A DNA stretch of 64,000 nt from Desulfurococcus mucosus DSM 2162 (GTDB taxonomy: Archaea; Thermoproteota; Thermoprotei_A; Sulfolobales; Desulfurococcaceae): positions 1,116,001 to 1,180,000 of the forward strand of contig NC_014961.1 in NCBI RefSeq assembly GCF_000186365.1, in the 5' to 3' direction. The position numbers and the translations under genes were made by a program. Of this stretch, positions 52,543 through 61,721 are shown piece after piece (within the stretch, counting starts at the first letter, position 1; each line of letters opens with the position of its first letter). The notes under the pieces are model-generated. The model did not search any database, was not told the DNA's origin, and saw only the letters and a program-made list of their open reading frames with translations.

Positions 52543-53304
52543 CTAGGCTACCTTAACGCCTCTGGAGGCGAGGAGTCTTTTGAACCTAACGGCGTCGTCG
52601 AACATGTATACATTGTTGAACAACACGTATGTCTCGCTTGAGCCAATCCCCTCTATTATCGCGTAGAGCTCCTCTAGATCACTGTCACTATACTTGTACC
52701 TGTAGTTTGTCTCACCGGCTCCTCTCCCATGCAGCCTGAGGTAGGCTACGCCGTTAGGGGTTGAAGCAGGCTTCCTTTTAAACGGGTCCACTACGTGTAT
52801 CAAGCCGTATTTCCCAAGCAGCTCAACTACCTCCTTCCTCTCAGAGCACTCTCCTCTAGGCTCCCATCCAATCATTATGCCTTCACCAATGTTTCCAAGC
52901 ACCTCCTTAAGGAAGCCCTCGGCGCTCTCGAGGCTCAGGGGTGTGCAGGGCATGCTGGGCGGTGTCTGGAGGACTATTATCCTGGCTCCGAGTATCCTCG
53001 CCCTGTCCACGACCTCCATGAATGCCTCCACGTTCTCCCTTGTATGCTTAAGGAACCCGTAGTTGGCTGGGTCCCCTTTAAGCTTACTCTTCATTTTCCT
53101 CCAGGTGGGCGACGTAGAGGGGTGTGTTACAACCTGCCATGCTTTAACAGTTATCTCGAAGCCGCTGGGGAGGGACCCCCGGAGGCTCCTACACCACTCT
53201 CTTGAAGGTAGGTCGTAAAAAGTGTTCTGTAGCTCGACCACGCTTAACTCTTCAACATAGCGTTTCCTGGAGACCGGGAACCCGCAGCACCCGACTCTAA
53301 TCAT
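52543..53304 (-). CDS. DUF72 family protein
   Basis: A 253-aa TIM-barrel protein of the DUF72 (YecE-like) family. Starts MIRVGCCGFPVSRKRYVEEL, then VVELQNTFYDLPSREWCRSL, FEITVKAWQVVTHP and, late, YLRLHGRGAGETNYRYKYSD, all typical. The function of the family is not established, although its conserved residues suggest an enzyme. It lies 16 nt downstream of the AbrB-ACT regulator, on the same strand. Confidence 0.9.
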   Translation of the reverse strand: MIRVGCCGFPVSRKRYVEELSVVELQNTFYDLPSREWCRSLRGSLPSGFEITVKAWQVVTHPSTSPTWRKMKSKLKGDPANYGFLKHTRENVEAFMEVVDRARILGARIIVLQTPPSMPCTPLSLESAEGFLKEVLGNIGEGIMIGWEPRGECSERKEVVELLGKYGLIHVVDPFKRKPASTPNGVAYLRLHGRGAGETNYRYKYSDSDLEELYAIIEGIGSSETYVLFNNVYMFDDAVRFKRLLASRGVKVA

Positions 53305-53320
53305 CGCTGGCTCCCGGCGC

Positions 53321-53737
53321 CTACACGCTTAGCTGCACTAGCTCCACGTTTTTCACTGGCTCCAGCTTCCTGAGCTCTCCCACTATCACTGAGGGATCGG
53401 CCCACCCTGTTTTACTTATGTCCACTATCATCTCGCATTCGCCGAGCTCCTCTCGCTTCAATACAACGCACTTCGTCGACACTATGTCAACGTTGTAGCC
53501 TGCTATGAACCTCGTTAACTCGGCGAGGACTCCCGTCCTGTCCTCGACCAGTAGCTTCAGCTTAGCCAGCTTGGCGGCCACTGGCAGCGGCACCAGTTTT
53601 ATCTCCCGTGCCTCCTTGTCAGCTATCATTAACAGGTACATGCCTTCCCTTATGTCGAAGAGCTCTCTTACCGCTATCGGTATCGTTATCCTGCCTTTCT
53701 GATCCACCTTAACCGTTTCCTCTATGGTGGCCGGCAT
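53321..53737 (-). CDS. AbrB-type DNA-binding domain fused to an ACT domain
   Basis: Residues 1-50 form a SpoVT/AbrB swapped-hairpin domain (VKVDQKGRITIPIAVRELFD and IREGMYLLMI). Residues 62-135 form an ACT domain (KLLVEDRTGVLAELTRFIAG and VDIVSTKCVV), which usually binds amino acids. This suggests a ligand-responsive regulator. Promoter GGATTTAAAAAGG is about 40 nt upstream. Its target may include the DUF72 gene that follows. Confidence 0.85.
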   Translation of the reverse strand: MPATIEETVKVDQKGRITIPIAVRELFDIREGMYLLMIADKEAREIKLVPLPVAAKLAKLKLLVEDRTGVLAELTRFIAGYNVDIVSTKCVVLKREELGECEMIVDISKTGWADPSVIVGELRKLEPVKNVELVQLSV

Positions 53738-53839
53738 TCAGGGTCACCACGCTGCGTCCGCATAATTACATGTTTGTAAATATACCTTTTTAAATCCCAC
53801 ATATATTTTTCATCACGCTGACCCCGATGTGCGGGATCC

Positions 53840-54679
53840 CTAGATGGTGAACGGTATCACGGTGAGTACTTTCACATTGTATTCCTCGAGCCTCTCCCGC
53901 CACATGTCGCCTAAACCCAGCACCACTATTATATCCGTTATCTCAGCCCTGGACTTGGAGAGTAATTCGAGAACGGCCTCCAGGGTTCTACCGGAGTAAA
54001 CCACATCCGAGAGCACGAGGACCTTGTCCCTCCTACTCAAGAGATCCCTGTCGAGGTAGAGTGTCTCAACATCCTTAGGGCTCTTCATGAACGACGTGCT
54101 ATAGTACTGTACACCAGGGTAGCTCTTCCTCTTAACCAGGATTATGGGGGCGTTGAACTCGAGTGACAGCATGGTGGCTAGTGGCAGGACTGCTTCAGCG
54201 GTAGCTATGATCTTGGATACCTCTTTACCCGTTAACTCGAGCACCAGTATTATTGAGAGGAGCCGGGCTACATAGGGGTCTTTGAGAACCCTCAGCAGGT
54301 CTATTATGGGGCTCTTCTCCTTCTCCACTAGATCCCTGAGCAGGTAGCTTAAATCTATTGATAGGGCTATCCTGGAGAGTATCTGGGCCGCCTGCTCAAA
54401 GCTCGGTATTATGGAGCCCCTGGCATACCTGCAGAGGACGGATTCAGGTATACCGGTTATCTCGTAGAGATCCCTGTATGAGAGACTCGGCTTCAGGAGC
54501 CTGAGTATCTCGCTGGCCATGAGCCTCATCTTCGTTCTATCAGCCTTGCTCCTCGAGTGGGTCTCCATTAATCTCTGAGCGAAAGCCTTCACCTCAGCTT
54601 CACTGGGCTTCTTGACGACCAGTACCCTGCCTCCTCTAACCCTAAACACATGGGTCACCGTCCCTGAGTCATGGATCAC
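53840..54679 (-). CDS. HTH-phosphoribosyltransferase regulator (GfcR/PurR-like)
   Basis: A 279-aa protein with a helix-turn-helix (LSYRDLYEITGIPESVLCRY, then ARGSIIPSFEQ) near residues 68-100 and a C-terminal type I phosphoribosyltransferase domain. The PRPP-binding loop reads VLVLSDVVYSGRTLEAVLEL, where the usual DD or ED acidic pair is reduced to SD. It resembles archaeal orotate PRT-like transcription factors. The GTG start lies about where the TTTAAAAAT promoter would begin transcription, so the mRNA may be leaderless. Confidence 0.8.
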   Translation of the reverse strand: MIHDSGTVTHVFRVRGGRVLVVKKPSEAEVKAFAQRLMETHSRSKADRTKMRLMASEILRLLKPSLSYRDLYEITGIPESVLCRYARGSIIPSFEQAAQILSRIALSIDLSYLLRDLVEKEKSPIIDLLRVLKDPYVARLLSIILVLELTGKEVSKIIATAEAVLPLATMLSLEFNAPIILVKRKSYPGVQYYSTSFMKSPKDVETLYLDRDLLSRRDKVLVLSDVVYSGRTLEAVLELLSKSRAEITDIIVVLGLGDMWRERLEEYNVKVLTVIPFTI

Positions 54680-54730
54680 AATACTACACCATCATTTTTA
54701 AATAAGGATATAAAAATATAGTGAGACGCG

Positions 54731-54790
54731 AGGGATGAAGAGGGTTTTAAGAACTGAACACCGGTGATGTAAAACCCACGCGACGACCCC
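54731..54790 (+). ncRNA. Box C/D sRNA candidate 6
   Basis: C ATGAAGA (54,735-54,741), 12-nt guide GGGTTTTAAGAA, D' CTGA (54,754-54,757), spacer ACACCG, C' GTGATGT (54,764-54,770), then guide AAAACCCACGCG; the final D box is weak (ACGA). TATA-like TATAAAAAT at 54,709-54,717 is spaced about right. No rRNA match recognised. It lies between divergent genes. Confidence 0.55.
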
Positions 54791-54810
54791 TGCACGGTGG
54801 ATGAACAGCC

Positions 54811-55215
54811 TTGCTGGAGTTCGATGGAAAGCTCTCATCCATCGCGAGCACCGAGCACCTTTTAAGACCCCTAGAGGATGCCGTGGCACTCGGCTACGAG
54901 TACCTGAGGGCCTGCGGGGTTTGTGGTGAGAGAAAGGTGTGCATATACATACATTTAAAGAGTCTTGGAGACGGCTTCCTAGCCGAGCTTACAGGGGTAT
55001 CCGTGGAGGTGAGCCCGGACACCGTGGTCGACGAATATGTAGTCAAGCTACTGGGCTACGCGTCAACGGTTAGGAGCCGCCGGGGAAGCGTGGAGTTCTA
55101 CGCTGGCCCCGGCACAGCGGTCGGGGTCTACTATATGACCTGCAGGGATAAGCTAGTAGCCGTGGACGTGGAGCCCGTGGAGTATGAGGAAGTACTCTTA
55201 CTCGGAGGCGATTAA
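54811..55215 (+). CDS. Hypothetical protein upstream of XPB, 134 aa
   Basis: Unknown. Contains CGVCGERKVC (three Cys) and a beta-rich second half (VEFYAGPGTAVGVYYMTC, then DKLVAVDVEPVEYEEVLLLG). The stop is 1 nt before the XPB start, so it is almost certainly co-translated with the helicase. It is much too short for Bax1, the nuclease that often partners archaeal XPB. The start codon is TTG by default and is uncertain. Confidence 0.6.
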   Translation: MLEFDGKLSSIASTEHLLRPLEDAVALGYEYLRACGVCGERKVCIYIHLKSLGDGFLAELTGVSVEVSPDTVVDEYVVKLLGYASTVRSRRGSVEFYAGPGTAVGVYYMTCRDKLVAVDVEPVEYEEVLLLGGD

Positions 55216-55216
55216 C

Positions 55217-56869
55217 ATGGTTGTGTTCAAGGTTAAGAGGTGGCTTGAGGAAAGCGAGTTCAAGGAGCTCCTCAAGATAGCTGACTACAATGGTTACAGG
55301 GATGGCTACCGGGTGTTCACGCTCAATGTGGAGAAGTCCCTGAGAAACGGGTACGGCGTCGAGGATGCTTTAAACCTACTCATGGAGCTGGAGGCCGAGG
55401 TCGAGGGCTCCATCGATGACTTGAGAAACGCGTTCAACAAGTACTCGGTTACATTAGAGTGGGATAGCGTGGAAGGATTCATCATGCTCCACATGCCTAA
55501 AACCCTTTACACGGGGTTGAAGAACGTCCTCTCCCTTGTGGGGGCGAGAAAGAGCTCCGAGACACCTGACACGTCAACCTACAGGATCCCACCCTTGAAC
55601 CTGGATCTACTTGTAAGAGACCTTGAAAGACTCGGGATACCGGTGAGCGATCCGGCTGGGCTCACCCGGCCGAAGACGCTTCAAGTGAAGCCTGAGCTTA
55701 GGAATGTGGATTTAAGGGATTACCAGCGGGAGGCCCTGGGTAAGTGGGTTGAGAACAAGCACCGCGGGGTCATAGCGTTGCCAACGGGCTCCGGTAAGAC
55801 GCTTATAGGGGTTGCAGCCCTCGTTGAGACCGGTGTCCGTAGCCTCATAGTGGTTTACACGAAGGAGCAGATGATGCAGTGGAGGGATGCTATACTCAAG
55901 TACACTAATATTGAGCCGTCGATGATAGGCCTTATACACAGCGAGGAGAAGAGGCCTGCACCAGTCACTATAACGACCTATCAGAGCGGGTTCCGCCAGA
56001 TAAACACTCTGTCGCCTTTCTTCGACATGCTGATAATAGACGAGGTACACCACCTGCCCGCCGAGAAGTTCAGGCACATAGCCGTGCACAGCATAGCAAG
56101 GTATAGGATGGGGCTCTCCGCCACCCCCTTCAGGGAGGATGGGAGGCATGAGGAGCTCTTCCCGCTGCTTGGCGGAGTAGTATACTATAAGACGCCCAAC
56201 GACCTAGTGTCGATGGGCTACCTGGCACGCTACAGGGTTGTCACGGTGAAAACAAGGCTCAGCGGTGAGGAGCGTAAAGCGTATGAGGAGTTGAGGCGGA
56301 AGTACTGGGCTCTCGCTGGATCAAGGGATTTCAAGCAGGTGGTTGAAGACGCGAGAACCGACCCAAGGGCGAGGGAAGCGCTCAGAGTACACAGCCAGAT
56401 GAGGAGCATCCTTGCCAGGGCGAAGGCTAAGATCGATAAGGCGGTTGAGATAGCTAGGAGCGAGCTGGAGAAGGGCGGTAAGATAATAGTGTTCACACAG
56501 TACGTGGATCAAGCCAGGGAGATAAGTGAGAGGTTGAACGCCTACCTCTTAACAGGTGAGATCCCCACGGAGGAGAGGAAGCGCATCCTCGAGGAGTTCA
56601 AGAACACGGATAAAGGGATACTGGTAGTCACCACCGTTGGAGACGAGGGCCTCGACATACCTGACGCCAACGTGGGCATCATGGTCTCGGGCACGGGTTC
56701 CAGACGCCAGTTCATACAGAGGCTAGGGAGGCTGCTGAGGCCGAAGCCAGGCGGTAAAGAGGCAGTCCTCTACGAGATAATCCTCGAGAAAACCAGTGAG
56801 GAATACCAGGCGAGGAAGCGTAAGAACATGGGTTTCGACGAGATGATGAACAGTGGGGAAGGCGAGTAA
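55217..56869 (+). CDS. xpb: XPB-family DNA helicase
   Basis: A 550-aa superfamily 2 helicase of the archaeal XPB/Rad25 type, acting in repair. Motifs: LRDYQREALGKWVENKHRGV, Walker A ALPTGSGKTLIGVAALVE, DEVH box IIDEVHHLPAEKF, motif III GLSATPFREDGR, the XPB RED motif present as FRED, and motif VI RRQFIQRLGRLLRPKPGGKE. The start at 55,217 (MVVFKVKRW) is supported by the neighbour's stop. Confidence 0.93.
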   Translation: MVVFKVKRWLEESEFKELLKIADYNGYRDGYRVFTLNVEKSLRNGYGVEDALNLLMELEAEVEGSIDDLRNAFNKYSVTLEWDSVEGFIMLHMPKTLYTGLKNVLSLVGARKSSETPDTSTYRIPPLNLDLLVRDLERLGIPVSDPAGLTRPKTLQVKPELRNVDLRDYQREALGKWVENKHRGVIALPTGSGKTLIGVAALVETGVRSLIVVYTKEQMMQWRDAILKYTNIEPSMIGLIHSEEKRPAPVTITTYQSGFRQINTLSPFFDMLIIDEVHHLPAEKFRHIAVHSIARYRMGLSATPFREDGRHEELFPLLGGVVYYKTPNDLVSMGYLARYRVVTVKTRLSGEERKAYEELRRKYWALAGSRDFKQVVEDARTDPRAREALRVHSQMRSILARAKAKIDKAVEIARSELEKGGKIIVFTQYVDQAREISERLNAYLLTGEIPTEERKRILEEFKNTDKGILVVTTVGDEGLDIPDANVGIMVSGTGSRRQFIQRLGRLLRPKPGGKEAVLYEIILEKTSEEYQARKRKNMGFDEMMNSGEGE

Positions 56870-56884
56870 ACCGGGTCACCGCGG

Positions 56885-57547
56885 CTAGGCGCCGGCGAAC
56901 TCCTCGAGCAGTAGCTCGACAATAATCCACTGGAATACATCGTCGAGGCCCTTCGGCAACACCACCTTGATGAATGAGGCTTCACCGGTTCCCGACGCGG
57001 TGACCAGGGGTGTGAGCCCCCCACTGGTTTCACAGTACAGGTATCCCTCCCTGTGCCTCCCTGGAACCCATGGGGCTAGGCGTGCCGAGGCATGGCCCAG
57101 GAGCCCGGCCACATATATTAGTCTCTCATCGGCCACAACCACCTTCCCGCATTCAACCCCGGCCTCCTCTACAGTGATGCAGAGCCTTCTCACGCATACC
57201 CTGCCCCTATCAAGCAGTGCCCTCAGCCCGGAGACAAGGGCGTCCACAGGGATCTCAGCGTAGTCCAGCCATGCATCCCTGGCGGCAACGTATGCTCTAC
57301 CGGCTAGGCCGCTGATCAACTCGTTTAGACCGCTGTGCTCCCGGTTCAACCCGGCTATGATCTCAGCGTAGGGTGGGAGAGCCACGGCGAGTACCACGCC
57401 GTTGAGCAACACGTTCACAACGCCAGGCTTGTAGAGGACGCCGACCCTGTCAACATACCCCTGGAGGGCCTCGAGGAGCTTGACATGGTTGCTTAGAGAG
57501 AGCCCCGCGGGCTCCAGGATGATGGAGCCTGAGAGAAGCCTCGGCAT
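56885..57547 (-). CDS. Hypothetical protein, 220 aa
   Basis: Unknown family. A soluble alpha/beta protein (LSNHVKLLEALQGYVDRVGV; PGVVNVLLNGVVLAVALPPY) with two cysteines close together (VCVRRLCITVEEAG). It converges on XPB, 15 nt after its stop. No recognised motif. Confidence 0.55.
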   Translation of the reverse strand: MPRLLSGSIILEPAGLSLSNHVKLLEALQGYVDRVGVLYKPGVVNVLLNGVVLAVALPPYAEIIAGLNREHSGLNELISGLAGRAYVAARDAWLDYAEIPVDALVSGLRALLDRGRVCVRRLCITVEEAGVECGKVVVADERLIYVAGLLGHASARLAPWVPGRHREGYLYCETSGGLTPLVTASGTGEASFIKVVLPKGLDDVFQWIIVELLLEEFAGA

Positions 57548-57613
57548 GGTTTCAACCGGTTCAGCGGGCCGGCAACAATGGGTGGGGAAACTGGTTTAAA
57601 AATACTGGCTTGC

Positions 57614-57904
57614 CTACTCCTTTACCTTTATCTTTATCTCGATGATGCTGACCCTGGACTCCCTTCCCTGTGGGTTGGTCACTGTCTGGCTGCCTATCTT
57701 TATCTCGTCCACGTCGACCTTTCCAGGCAGGAACCTGTTCTTCACTATCTCCACTGTGTCGACGGCCTTGCTTATGGCTCTGCCGCGTGCCTTGATGTAG
57801 ACTTCTTTCACGCCCTGGTGTACCAGGGTTAGTACAGCTATCACGTAGTTCATTACAGGCTTCTTACCTACTAGTACGGTGTTTGCGCTTTGGGGCTGAG
57901 ACAT
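57614..57904 (-). CDS. alba: DNA/RNA-binding protein Alba
   Basis: Chromatin protein of hyperthermophilic archaea. Family hallmark [20 protein letters not shown] at residues 10-30, including the lysines (GKKP) that bind DNA, then [20 protein letters not shown]. Length 96 aa. Promoter GTTTTTATAG is about 65 nt upstream, back to back with reverse gyrase. Confidence 0.97.
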   Translation of the reverse strand: MSQPQSANTVLVGKKPVMNYVIAVLTLVHQGVKEVYIKARGRAISKAVDTVEIVKNRFLPGKVDVDEIKIGSQTVTNPQGRESRVSIIEIKIKVKE

Positions 57905-58085
57905 TTATTCCACCTCTTCCACTAGGTTTCCTCGTGGTTTTATACCGGAATCTGAGATTAGGGAGGTTCTATAAAAACTTTTCGTTTGCATAATGATAGG
58001 CAACGGGATCCATGGAACCGTATTACAAGCCCCTCCTCTTTTAAACCGTTACGCGGGGAGCCATTGATCTAGCGAGGGATTTGAA

Positions 58086-61000
58086 TTGCTGAGATCCGTG
58101 GACCCTTTATACAAGGGTTTCTGCCCGGTTTGCGGTGGAGACGTCTCCGCCAGCGAACTAGAGCTTTACGGCTCGTGTAAAAAGTGCTCCAGGAGCAGTC
58201 TGACACCCGTACTCAGAGACATAGTGGCAGGCGACCTCGATGATTTCTCAGGTTTCTTCAGTAAGGCCACGAACGGGCTGAGTATATGGGGTGCACAGAG
58301 GATATGGTCTAAGAGACTGGTGTCCGGCGAGAACACCGTCCTCATAGCTCCCACCGGCATGGGTAAGACAACACTGCTAATAGTCTACTCCCTTTACGCT
58401 GCGAGGAGGGGGAAGAGGGTTGTCTACATTGCGCCGACCCGGGTGCTTCTCACACAGGTCTACAGGAGGATCCTTGACGCAGCCTCAAGGATCGGTTTAG
58501 CCGACTCCATGATACTAATGTATGACTCGTCAGCCGGAAAAAAGAAAAGGGAGGAGGCACTCGCCAGGATCAAGCAGGGAGACTACAGGATCCTCGTTGT
58601 AACCAATAGCTTCCTCTCAAGGAAAACCGATCTCCTCCTACCGGTTAAACCAGACGTCGTTATAGCTGACGATGTTGACAGCATTGTTAGAAGCGAGAAG
58701 AACATAGTGCGGCTACTAAGGATCCTGGGATACACGGATGAAGTCGTTGAGCTCGCCAAGAAAAGGATAAGCTTAATGTGGAGGCTGATGGTTAACCGGG
58801 CCTTCAACAGCGAGGAGAAGTACGCTGAGGCCGTGAAGGAGTATATAGAGGTGGACTCAGAGCTGGAGAAAAAACTGGCTGAGACCCCGCGGAGCCAGTT
58901 CATAGTGGCCTCGGCGACGGGGCGAATGAAGGGTTTAATGAGCAGGGTTCTAAAGGAGCTCCTCCACGTGGATATCTCAGGGGTAACAATCTACGGGAGA
59001 GACGTGACAGACAGCTACCTCCTCATTAAACAAGGGGATTCAGGCAGAGGCGTCGCCGAGCTCATAGAGCGCCTCGGCCCCGGTGGACTAATATATGTGG
59101 CGCCACGCCACCCCTTCAAGAAAGAGCTCGAGGAAATCCTTGGAAACGTGTTGAAGACTCTTTCCAGCAAAGGGTACAGGATAGGGGAGGCCACCCCAGG
59201 CAACGTCATGAAGCTTGTTAAAGGAGACCTCGACCTCCTCGTTGGCTCCGCAAGCTACTATGGCTCAAGCGTCAGAGGCATCGACGCGCCTGAAGCCATA
59301 AGATACGTGGTTTTCATAGGGTCCCCTGTATTCGCAGTGAAGCTTGAAGCACTCCTAGCCAACCCCAACATGATGATACGTGCACTCCTCGAGATAGCGA
59401 ACCTAGCCGGGGACCCCGGTGCCCGCGGCAAGGCAGCCGACCTGAGGAGACTGGTCTACACGCTGTCGCCAGGCGAACTGAGGCTGGTTAAGCTAGCCCT
59501 CTCAGGGAAGATACCTGAGGAAACCCTTTCATCCAGTGAAAGGCTCTCCTCCAGGTATCCTGAGATAAAGAACTATTACGCTGAGACCCTTGCTAAGGTT
59601 AAATCAATCCTGGATGAAAGGCACGTCGTGGAAATGGGGTCTATAACACTTGTCTCCGTGGACGGCGACTACCTGGCATTGATACCGGATGTAATGACCT
59701 ATATACAGGCCAGTGGGAGGACGAGCAGGCTCTACGGGTTGAGGATGACGCATGGATTATCCATAGTAGTCGAGTACGAGCCACTGGCTAACACGGTGAG
59801 GGGTCTTGAAGCCAGGCTCAAAGCCATCAACAGGGAGCTGGGCTTCACGGATCTAAGAGGCGTGAACCTCGAGCATGAATTAGAGCTCATTGCATCGACT
59901 AGGAGGGGAGGGGGCGCATCCAACGGCCTCAAGTACAGGTCTATCCTGGTAGTCGTCGAGTCGCCCACCAAGGCTAAGACCATAGCGAGGTTCTTCGGGA
60001 AGCCTGTGGCTAGGAGGCTGGGGGATGTATCGGTCTACGAGATCCCGGTGAAACTGGGGGATGAAATAGTCCACTTAAACATAATGCCGACCAGAGGCCA
60101 CATATTCGACCTCACGACGGATAACGAGGGATACTACGGGGTCCTCATCAATGAGGGGGGCGTCAGCCCGGTGTACGAGTCTATAAAGAGGTGTAGGCTG
60201 TGCGGCACCCAGTTCACAAGCGGGGAGACGTGTCCTCGCTGCGGTAGCAGGGTTTTCACGGATTCGAAAACCGTTGTAGCTGCTTTAAGGAAGATCGCTG
60301 GTGAAGTAGATGAGGTCTACATAGCAACCGACCCGGATATAGAGGGGGAGAAGATAGCTTACGACGTGTACCTAGCCGTCAAATACTATAATGAGAAAAT
60401 ATGGAGGATAGAGCTACATGAGATAACAGTGCAGGAGTTCCTGAAGGCACTGGGCAGTAAGAGAGGCATCAACACGCTGCTTGTCGAAGGAGAAGTCTAC
60501 AGGAGGGTTCTCGACAGGCTCATCGGCTTCAAGCTCAGCCAGGAGTTGCAATCCATGCATGGATTAAGGTTCCTTGGAGCAGGCCGGGTTCAGACCCCTG
60601 TGCTCGGATTAGTCATTGAGAGATACAGGAGCTTCCTTAGGAACAGGTGTAAGAGAGTCAGCTTCAAGCTTGGAGCCCCGTTGAACACCGTCTTCACCAT
60701 CCTCGTGGACAAGGGCTCGGAGCTACCCAGCAAGCTGAAGGATGCCAGGGTGCTTAAACTCGTTAGAACCAGGAGGGAGGAGGTAGTCGTCTCCCCTAAG
60801 CCACCCTACACGACCGACGAGCTACTGGCTGACGCAGCCAGGCTCGGCCTCCCAGCTGGGACAGCAATGATGATCGCGCAGCAGCTCTTCGAAGCCGGGC
60901 TCATAACATACCATAGGACGGACAGCCATTACGTGAGCAACACCGGGATAAGCGTGGCAGTAAAGTACATGGAGGAGAAGGGTTTCAGCAGGGTGGCCAG

Positions 61001-61721
61001 GCCAAGCCACTGGGGATCCCAGGGAACACATGAAGCCATAAGGCCTGTCCACCCCTACGATGTCGACGACCTCCTCAAGGCCATAGCCGAGGGATTGGTC
61101 AACGTCGTCATACCTTTAACCGGGCTACACCTGAGGCTCTACGACATGATATTCAAACGGTTCATCTCAAGCCAGATGAAGCCGTTTAAATCGGTTAAAT
61201 CCACCTTCGCAGTCTACTATGATGGCTTGAAGCTAGGAGAGGTGGAACTACTGACCAGGATAGTTGAAGACGGCTTCAACCTGTTCGAGAAGGTGAAGGT
61301 GCACAGTGAGCTTGATGACGTGGAATCCCTTGATGTAAGCGTCGAGGACGTGGTGATCGCTGACTCCAGTAGGATACCGCTCTACACGGAGGGCGAGCTG
61401 GTCTCATTGATGAAGCAGCTCGGCCTCGGGAGGCCGAGCACTTATTCCAAGATAATAGAGAACGTGAGGAGGCATGGCTATGTCATAGCCTCAAAGAAGA
61501 GGTTGAAGCTTATTCCAACGAAGAGGGGCATGGAGGTCTACGAATACCTGGTGTCAAGGTACCCGGACCTGGTCTCTGTTGAAACCACTAGGAGGCTGGA
61601 GGAGTCCATAGATAGAATCGGGAAGGGGGAGGTTGACGCGCGCACACTGTTAACCGAGGTGTGCTCCAGGCTGAATATATGGGGGAAGCCTGTTGAAGGC
61701 GCCACTAGTATTTCTTCCTGA
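58086..61721 (+). CDS. rgy: Reverse gyrase
   Basis: Hyperthermophile enzyme that introduces positive supercoils. The 1211 aa show an N-terminal zinc finger (C13xxC16 and C31xxC34), a helicase-like half with Walker A PTGMGKTT (89-96) and the DDVD box (195-198), then a topoisomerase I half with toprim start VVVESPTKAKTIARFFGKPV, a second zinc finger (CRLCG...CPRCG) and the catalytic tyrosine Y942 in LITYHRTDSHYVS. The start is TTG. A CTCTTTTAAACC promoter lies about 45 nt upstream. No intein. Confidence 0.98.
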   Translation: MLRSVDPLYKGFCPVCGGDVSASELELYGSCKKCSRSSLTPVLRDIVAGDLDDFSGFFSKATNGLSIWGAQRIWSKRLVSGENTVLIAPTGMGKTTLLIVYSLYAARRGKRVVYIAPTRVLLTQVYRRILDAASRIGLADSMILMYDSSAGKKKREEALARIKQGDYRILVVTNSFLSRKTDLLLPVKPDVVIADDVDSIVRSEKNIVRLLRILGYTDEVVELAKKRISLMWRLMVNRAFNSEEKYAEAVKEYIEVDSELEKKLAETPRSQFIVASATGRMKGLMSRVLKELLHVDISGVTIYGRDVTDSYLLIKQGDSGRGVAELIERLGPGGLIYVAPRHPFKKELEEILGNVLKTLSSKGYRIGEATPGNVMKLVKGDLDLLVGSASYYGSSVRGIDAPEAIRYVVFIGSPVFAVKLEALLANPNMMIRALLEIANLAGDPGARGKAADLRRLVYTLSPGELRLVKLALSGKIPEETLSSSERLSSRYPEIKNYYAETLAKVKSILDERHVVEMGSITLVSVDGDYLALIPDVMTYIQASGRTSRLYGLRMTHGLSIVVEYEPLANTVRGLEARLKAINRELGFTDLRGVNLEHELELIASTRRGGGASNGLKYRSILVVVESPTKAKTIARFFGKPVARRLGDVSVYEIPVKLGDEIVHLNIMPTRGHIFDLTTDNEGYYGVLINEGGVSPVYESIKRCRLCGTQFTSGETCPRCGSRVFTDSKTVVAALRKIAGEVDEVYIATDPDIEGEKIAYDVYLAVKYYNEKIWRIELHEITVQEFLKALGSKRGINTLLVEGEVYRRVLDRLIGFKLSQELQSMHGLRFLGAGRVQTPVLGLVIERYRSFLRNRCKRVSFKLGAPLNTVFTILVDKGSELPSKLKDARVLKLVRTRREEVVVSPKPPYTTDELLADAARLGLPAGTAMMIAQQLFEAGLITYHRTDSHYVSNTGISVAVKYMEEKGFSRVARPSHWGSQGTHEAIRPVHPYDVDDLLKAIAEGLVNVVIPLTGLHLRLYDMIFKRFISSQMKPFKSVKSTFAVYYDGLKLGEVELLTRIVEDGFNLFEKVKVHSELDDVESLDVSVEDVVIADSSRIPLYTEGELVSLMKQLGLGRPSTYSKIIENVRRHGYVIASKKRLKLIPTKRGMEVYEYLVSRYPDLVSVETTRRLEESIDRIGKGEVDARTLLTEVCSRLNIWGKPVEGATSISS

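Noticed and set aside
53805-53820. GTGATGA on the minus strand as another C/D sRNA
   Set aside because: There is no D or D' box within range; the sequence is promoter-like AT-rich DNA of the AbrB-ACT gene.
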